64,000 nt of DNA, taken from NCBI GenBank assembly GCA_965208525.1, contig OZ242340.1:4340001-4404000 (forward strand), written 5' to 3'. The notes below the pieces were generated by a model. That model saw only the letters and a list, made by a program, of their open reading frames with translations. It made no database searches and was not told where the DNA came from. Source of the stretch: VXYL01 sp965208525. GTDB taxonomy: Bacteria; Pseudomonadota; Gammaproteobacteria; Pseudomonadales; Azotimanducaceae. Of the stretch, positions 60,764 through 64,000 are shown piece after piece (the first letter of the stretch is position 1; every line of letters starts with the position of its first letter). The position numbers were made by a program, and so were the translations under genes.

Positions 60764-62335
60764 TTGATCAGCGAAGAAAAGCAATGTGTAAGCGGAGTAG
60801 CTGTGTTGGGCACCGCACTGGGCCTGCTGCTCGGCACGTCGGCATTCGGCGAGCAAGCGGTGGCAGACGATGGAACGAAGGTCGTTAGCAGGGCCGTCAC
60901 CGTTCAAGTCCGCCAAGGCGCTGTTCAAGGTGTCGAGCAGGATGGGGTTCTTCGCTTTCTTGGCATTCCCTACGCCGCGCCGCCTGCCGGTGCTGCCCGC
61001 TGGCTGCCGCCGACGCCGGCTCCGGCACATGGCGGCGCGCTTGAGGCGACGGACTATGGGCCGGTATGTCCCCAGCCGCGGGCGGAAAACGCCGATGAAG
61101 ATTGCCTAACGATCAACGTTTGGACTCCCGCGGCCGACGATGCTGCACGCCCTGTGATGGTGTGGTTGCACGGCGGTGGGTTCCGCGCCGGATCGGGCGC
61201 CATCCCCGGCGAGCTGTTCGCCCAAGAGGGCGTCGTGGTCGCCTCGCTCAACTACCGGCTGGGCCCGCTCGGCTTCCTTTCCCATCCGGCGCTCGACCGC
61301 CCCGAAGCCAACTTCGCCCTCATGGACATGGTGCTGGCGCTGACTTGGGTGCGCGACAACATCGCCGCCTTCGGCGGCGACCCCGATCAGGTGACCATCT
61401 TCGGCATCTCTGCCGGCGGCATGGCCGTGAGCCTGCTTCTCGCGAGCGAAGCGGCCGCCGGCCTCTTCCACGGCGCCATCTCGCAAAGCGGCTACGGCGC
61501 GTGGGCGTTGCCGAGGACATCGAGCGCTCCCACGCCAGCGCCGCTCGGGATGGGACTCGATGCCGCACCCAACGCGGAAGCGATGGGCAAAGAGCTGATC
61601 GAGCGTGTCTCAGCGGACGCCACCACAGCCGAAGCTCTCCGCGCTCTCGACGCCGATGCCTTGGTGGCCGCGCTGCAAGGCTTCCAGCTCCCCATCGTCG
61701 ATGGCATCACGCTCGTTGAAGAGCCGGGCATCGTGGCCCTGCGCGGCGAAGCCAACCAAGTGCCCACAATCGCCGGCGGCAACAGCTTCGAAGGCAGCGT
61801 GATGCCCGCCTCTGGCGTCATCCCCGCGCAATACCAAGCCTGGTGGGGCGACGACTTCCCCGCCGCGAAGGCCGCCTACGCCACCGACTTCGCCGTCAGC
61901 TACGAGCGCGGCATCCAACGCATTTTCGGCGACAACCGCTACCTGCTGGCAGCCGAGGCACTCGCCGAAGGCATGACCAAGGCCGGCTCCCCAGCGTGGC
62001 TCTACTACATAGACTTCCCCGCCACCCCACCCGTGGAAGACTCGCCCGGCGCCCCACACGGCTTCGACGGCGCCCTGCTGTTCCGCAGCCAAGACTCGGA
62101 CAACGAACACCTACGCAGCCTCGGTTCCCGACTGATGACCCACTGGCTCGCCTTCGCCCGCACCGGCAAACCAAACCCACAGGCAACACCCAACTGGCGG
62201 CGATGGGATACGGATGGCAACCAATGGCTCACCTTCGGCCCGGAAGGCGATGCCGACCGCGCCAATCCCCTGGGCGAACGCATGCGAGTCCTGCGCCACC
62301 GTTACCAAATGCGCATCACCCCCACACACGAATGA
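60764..62335 (+). CDS. Exported type-B carboxylesterase
   Basis: A 523-residue alpha/beta hydrolase with a predicted signal peptide (AVLGTALGLLLGTSAFG). The oxyanion hole is LHGGGFRAGSG; the nucleophile elbow is GISAGG (G-x-S-x-G with Ile where most have Glu). Cys-containing EDCLTINVWTP is a family block. The acid (Glu in NSFEGS) and His (PHGFDGALLF) complete the triad. It should hydrolyse esters in the periplasm. The start is TTG 60764; no ATG is better placed. The RecQ gene follows 6 bases after its stop. Confidence 0.87.
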   Translation: MISEEKQCVSGVAVLGTALGLLLGTSAFGEQAVADDGTKVVSRAVTVQVRQGAVQGVEQDGVLRFLGIPYAAPPAGAARWLPPTPAPAHGGALEATDYGPVCPQPRAENADEDCLTINVWTPAADDAARPVMVWLHGGGFRAGSGAIPGELFAQEGVVVASLNYRLGPLGFLSHPALDRPEANFALMDMVLALTWVRDNIAAFGGDPDQVTIFGISAGGMAVSLLLASEAAAGLFHGAISQSGYGAWALPRTSSAPTPAPLGMGLDAAPNAEAMGKELIERVSADATTAEALRALDADALVAALQGFQLPIVDGITLVEEPGIVALRGEANQVPTIAGGNSFEGSVMPASGVIPAQYQAWWGDDFPAAKAAYATDFAVSYERGIQRIFGDNRYLLAAEALAEGMTKAGSPAWLYYIDFPATPPVEDSPGAPHGFDGALLFRSQDSDNEHLRSLGSRLMTHWLAFARTGKPNPQATPNWRRWDTDGNQWLTFGPEGDADRANPLGERMRVLRHRYQMRITPTHE

Positions 62336-62341
62336 ATCAAC

Positions 62342-64000
62342 ATGACGACAGATCTCGCGACTCGCGCGCTTGCGCTTTTGCGCGCCGGAACAGGCATCCC
62401 CGACGCCGAGTTTCGGGCCGACCAACTCGAAGCGATCGACCATGTGGTGATGGGCAAGGGTCGATTGCTGGTCGTCCAGCGCACCGGCTGGGGAAAGAGC
62501 TTCGTCTATTTCATCGCCACCAAACTCCTCCGTGAGCAAGGCACCGGGCCGGCGCTCCTCATCAGCCCGTTGCTCGCACTGATGCGCAACCAAATCGCCG
62601 CCGCCGAGCGAATGGGCGTGAACGCCACGACCATCAACTCCGCCAACGCAAGCGAATGGCAGAAGGTCGAGCAACGGATCGCAGCAGACGATGTCGACAT
62701 CCTCCTCATCTCACCCGAACGCCTCGCGAATGAGCGCTTCCTGAACGAGGTGCTGGGTCGAATTGCCGGGCGCGTTTCCTTGCTGGTCGTTGACGAGGCG
62801 CATTGCATCTCCGACTGGGGACACGACTTCCGTCCGCGCTACCGCCTCATCGAACGAATCGCCACGAACCTTCCTGCCAACCTTCGCCTCCTTGCGACAA
62901 CCGCGACGGCAAATGACCGCGTGATGGCCGACTTGTCGGCAACGCTCGGCCCCGGTCTCACGACCCTGCGCGGCGACCTTGCTCGCCCTTCCCTCGCATT
63001 GCAGACGATCCGCCTTCCTAGCCGGGCGGAGCGGCTCGCATGGCTGGCAGACGAACTTCCCGGAATGCCTGGCAGCGGGATCGTCTATACGCTCACGCAT
63101 AGGGACACGTATCGCGTTGCCGAATGGCTTCGATCACGAGGCATCAAAGTCGCCGCTTACACCGCTGGCGAGCCGGACGAGCGCCGCGAGCAACTTGAAC
63201 AAGAGCTCTTGGCAAACGACCTCAAGGTGCTGGTCGCCACCACTGCCCTCGGCATGGGTTTCGACAAGCCAGACCTGGCGTTCGTCGTCCACTACCAAGC
63301 TCCGGGTTCCGTCGTGGCCTACTACCAGCAGGTGGGTCGCGCAGGGCGGTCGCTCGCCACCGCTTACGGGGTGCTGCTTGCCGGGAGCGAGGACACGGAC
63401 ATCACCAGCCACTTCATCGACACAGCCTTCCCGTCGCGAGCGGAGGTGGAGGAAGTGATTGACGCGCTCGAGGATGCACCGGACGGACTCTCGGTGCCCG
63501 AGATCGAACGGCGCTCGAACGTGAAGAACACCCGCATTCAGAAGGCAATCCAGCTTCTCTCCCTAGAGGCGCCGGCACCCCTCGCAAGGAGCGGCTCACG
63601 GTGGCAACTAACCGCGGCCACGTTGAGCGACGGCTTCTGGGAGCGCGCCGAAAGACTGACATCTCTGCGCCGAGACGAACAGCAACAGATGCAGGAATAC
63701 GTCAACCTCTCGTCCGGCCACATGGAGTTCCTCATTCGAGCACTTGATGGCGATCCGGCGGGGTACACGCGCCCAAATCTGCCGCCACTGCTATCCCAAC
63801 CTCACCCGGAGCAAATCCGGGCAGCCGTGGACTTTCTGGGGCGTTTGAGCTTGGACATCGAGCCGCGGCAGCGGCTGCCTGATCGGCGCAAGATCGACCC
63901 GGCGTATATGGCAGAGAAGGGCAAGGCGCTGTGCGACTGGGGTGACCCCGGGTGGAGCGAGTTGGTGCGCCGCGGCAAGTATCTACACGGGTGTTTCGCC
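62342..64000 (+). CDS. RecQ-family ATP-dependent DNA helicase, partial at the right edge
   Basis: 553 codons are visible before the window ends, without a stop. Walker A is VQRTGWGKSFVYF (unusual RTGWGKS), followed by LLISPLLALMRNQI, the DEAH box VVDEAHCISDWGHDFRP, motif III ATTATA and motif V/VI ATTALGMGFDKPD and YYQQVGRAGR. This is an SF2 helicase of the RecQ type. The Walker A variant matches a group of helicases whose C-terminal part is a phosphoribosyltransferase-like domain; the visible end (WSELVRRGKYLHGCFA) is compatible with that, but the domain is beyond the window. ATG 62342 is 6 bases after the esterase stop. Confidence 0.9.
   Translation, partial: MTTDLATRALALLRAGTGIPDAEFRADQLEAIDHVVMGKGRLLVVQRTGWGKSFVYFIATKLLREQGTGPALLISPLLALMRNQIAAAERMGVNATTINSANASEWQKVEQRIAADDVDILLISPERLANERFLNEVLGRIAGRVSLLVVDEAHCISDWGHDFRPRYRLIERIATNLPANLRLLATTATANDRVMADLSATLGPGLTTLRGDLARPSLALQTIRLPSRAERLAWLADELPGMPGSGIVYTLTHRDTYRVAEWLRSRGIKVAAYTAGEPDERREQLEQELLANDLKVLVATTALGMGFDKPDLAFVVHYQAPGSVVAYYQQVGRAGRSLATAYGVLLAGSEDTDITSHFIDTAFPSRAEVEEVIDALEDAPDGLSVPEIERRSNVKNTRIQKAIQLLSLEAPAPLARSGSRWQLTAATLSDGFWERAERLTSLRRDEQQQMQEYVNLSSGHMEFLIRALDGDPAGYTRPNLPPLLSQPHPEQIRAAVDFLGRLSLDIEPRQRLPDRRKIDPAYMAEKGKALCDWGDPGWSELVRRGKYLHGCFA

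Overview
The window looks like a chromosome segment of a high-GC gammaproteobacterium, probably uncultured and heterotrophic. The gammaproteobacterial markers are a BamD-like lipoprotein divergent from rluD-pgeF, an amgK-murU peptidoglycan-recycling pair followed by rpe-gph, an ilvIHC operon, and an MdlAB-like heterodimeric ABC exporter. GTG and TTG starts are common. There are no rRNA or tRNA genes, CRISPR arrays or recognisable transposases. Assignment rests on reading protein motifs by eye; no database search was run.

Layout. 1-1323: the edge of a reductase-like gene, a GST and a VOC protein. 1706-10984: an ankyrin cluster in which two secreted, signal-peptide-bearing beta-helix/ankyrin paralogs on the minus strand alternate with two leaderless ankyrin proteins on the plus strand. 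11438-15587: GNAT, enoyl-CoA hydratase-like, DUF418 and MFS genes. 15608-19673: a luciferase-like oxidoreductase, then amgK-murU-rpe-gph. 19748-23704: a repeat-containing secreted protein, a secreted amidohydrolase with a tiny membrane protein, an SMP-30 lactonase and a methyltransferase. 23889-30125: sugar-acid type catabolism (Gfo/Idh/MocA plus xylose-isomerase-like barrel), two luciferase-like oxidoreductases, a sodium:solute symporter and a second VOC protein. 30157-34922: two Uma2-like nuclease paralogs around an acyl-CoA carboxyltransferase, then an unknown protein and a YkgJ protein. 35027-37789: bamD, rluD, pgeF. 37939-42387: a giant secreted Ig-like protein ending in what looks like a dead zinc-metalloprotease domain. 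42635-45981: ilvIHC. 46058-50389: cytochrome c plus a two-gene ABC exporter. 50853-57405: oxidoreductases, an AAA/DUF4143 ATPase and a small secreted FG-GAP/SHOCT/HTH locus. 57614-64000: acyl-CoA synthetase, APH-like kinase, a frameshifted orphan hicB, a type-B carboxylesterase and the start of a RecQ-like helicase that runs off the end.

How the genes fit together. There is a core of housekeeping (outer-membrane assembly, peptidoglycan recycling, branched-chain amino acids, pseudouridylation) set among accessory catabolic genes. Four luciferase-like (LLM) oxidoreductases, at least one of an F420-type subfamily, suggest that the cell makes or uses coenzyme F420. The ankyrin cluster and the large secreted proteins suggest contact with a eukaryotic host or other cells, which is inference. 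The gaps between genes are rich in small palindromic repeats of several families: a MITE-like element with 22-base inverted ends, composite hairpin elements with TTGG...CCAA ends, paired GGGCGACGCA palindromes, and a hairpin repeat that has entered the 5' coding ends of two genes.
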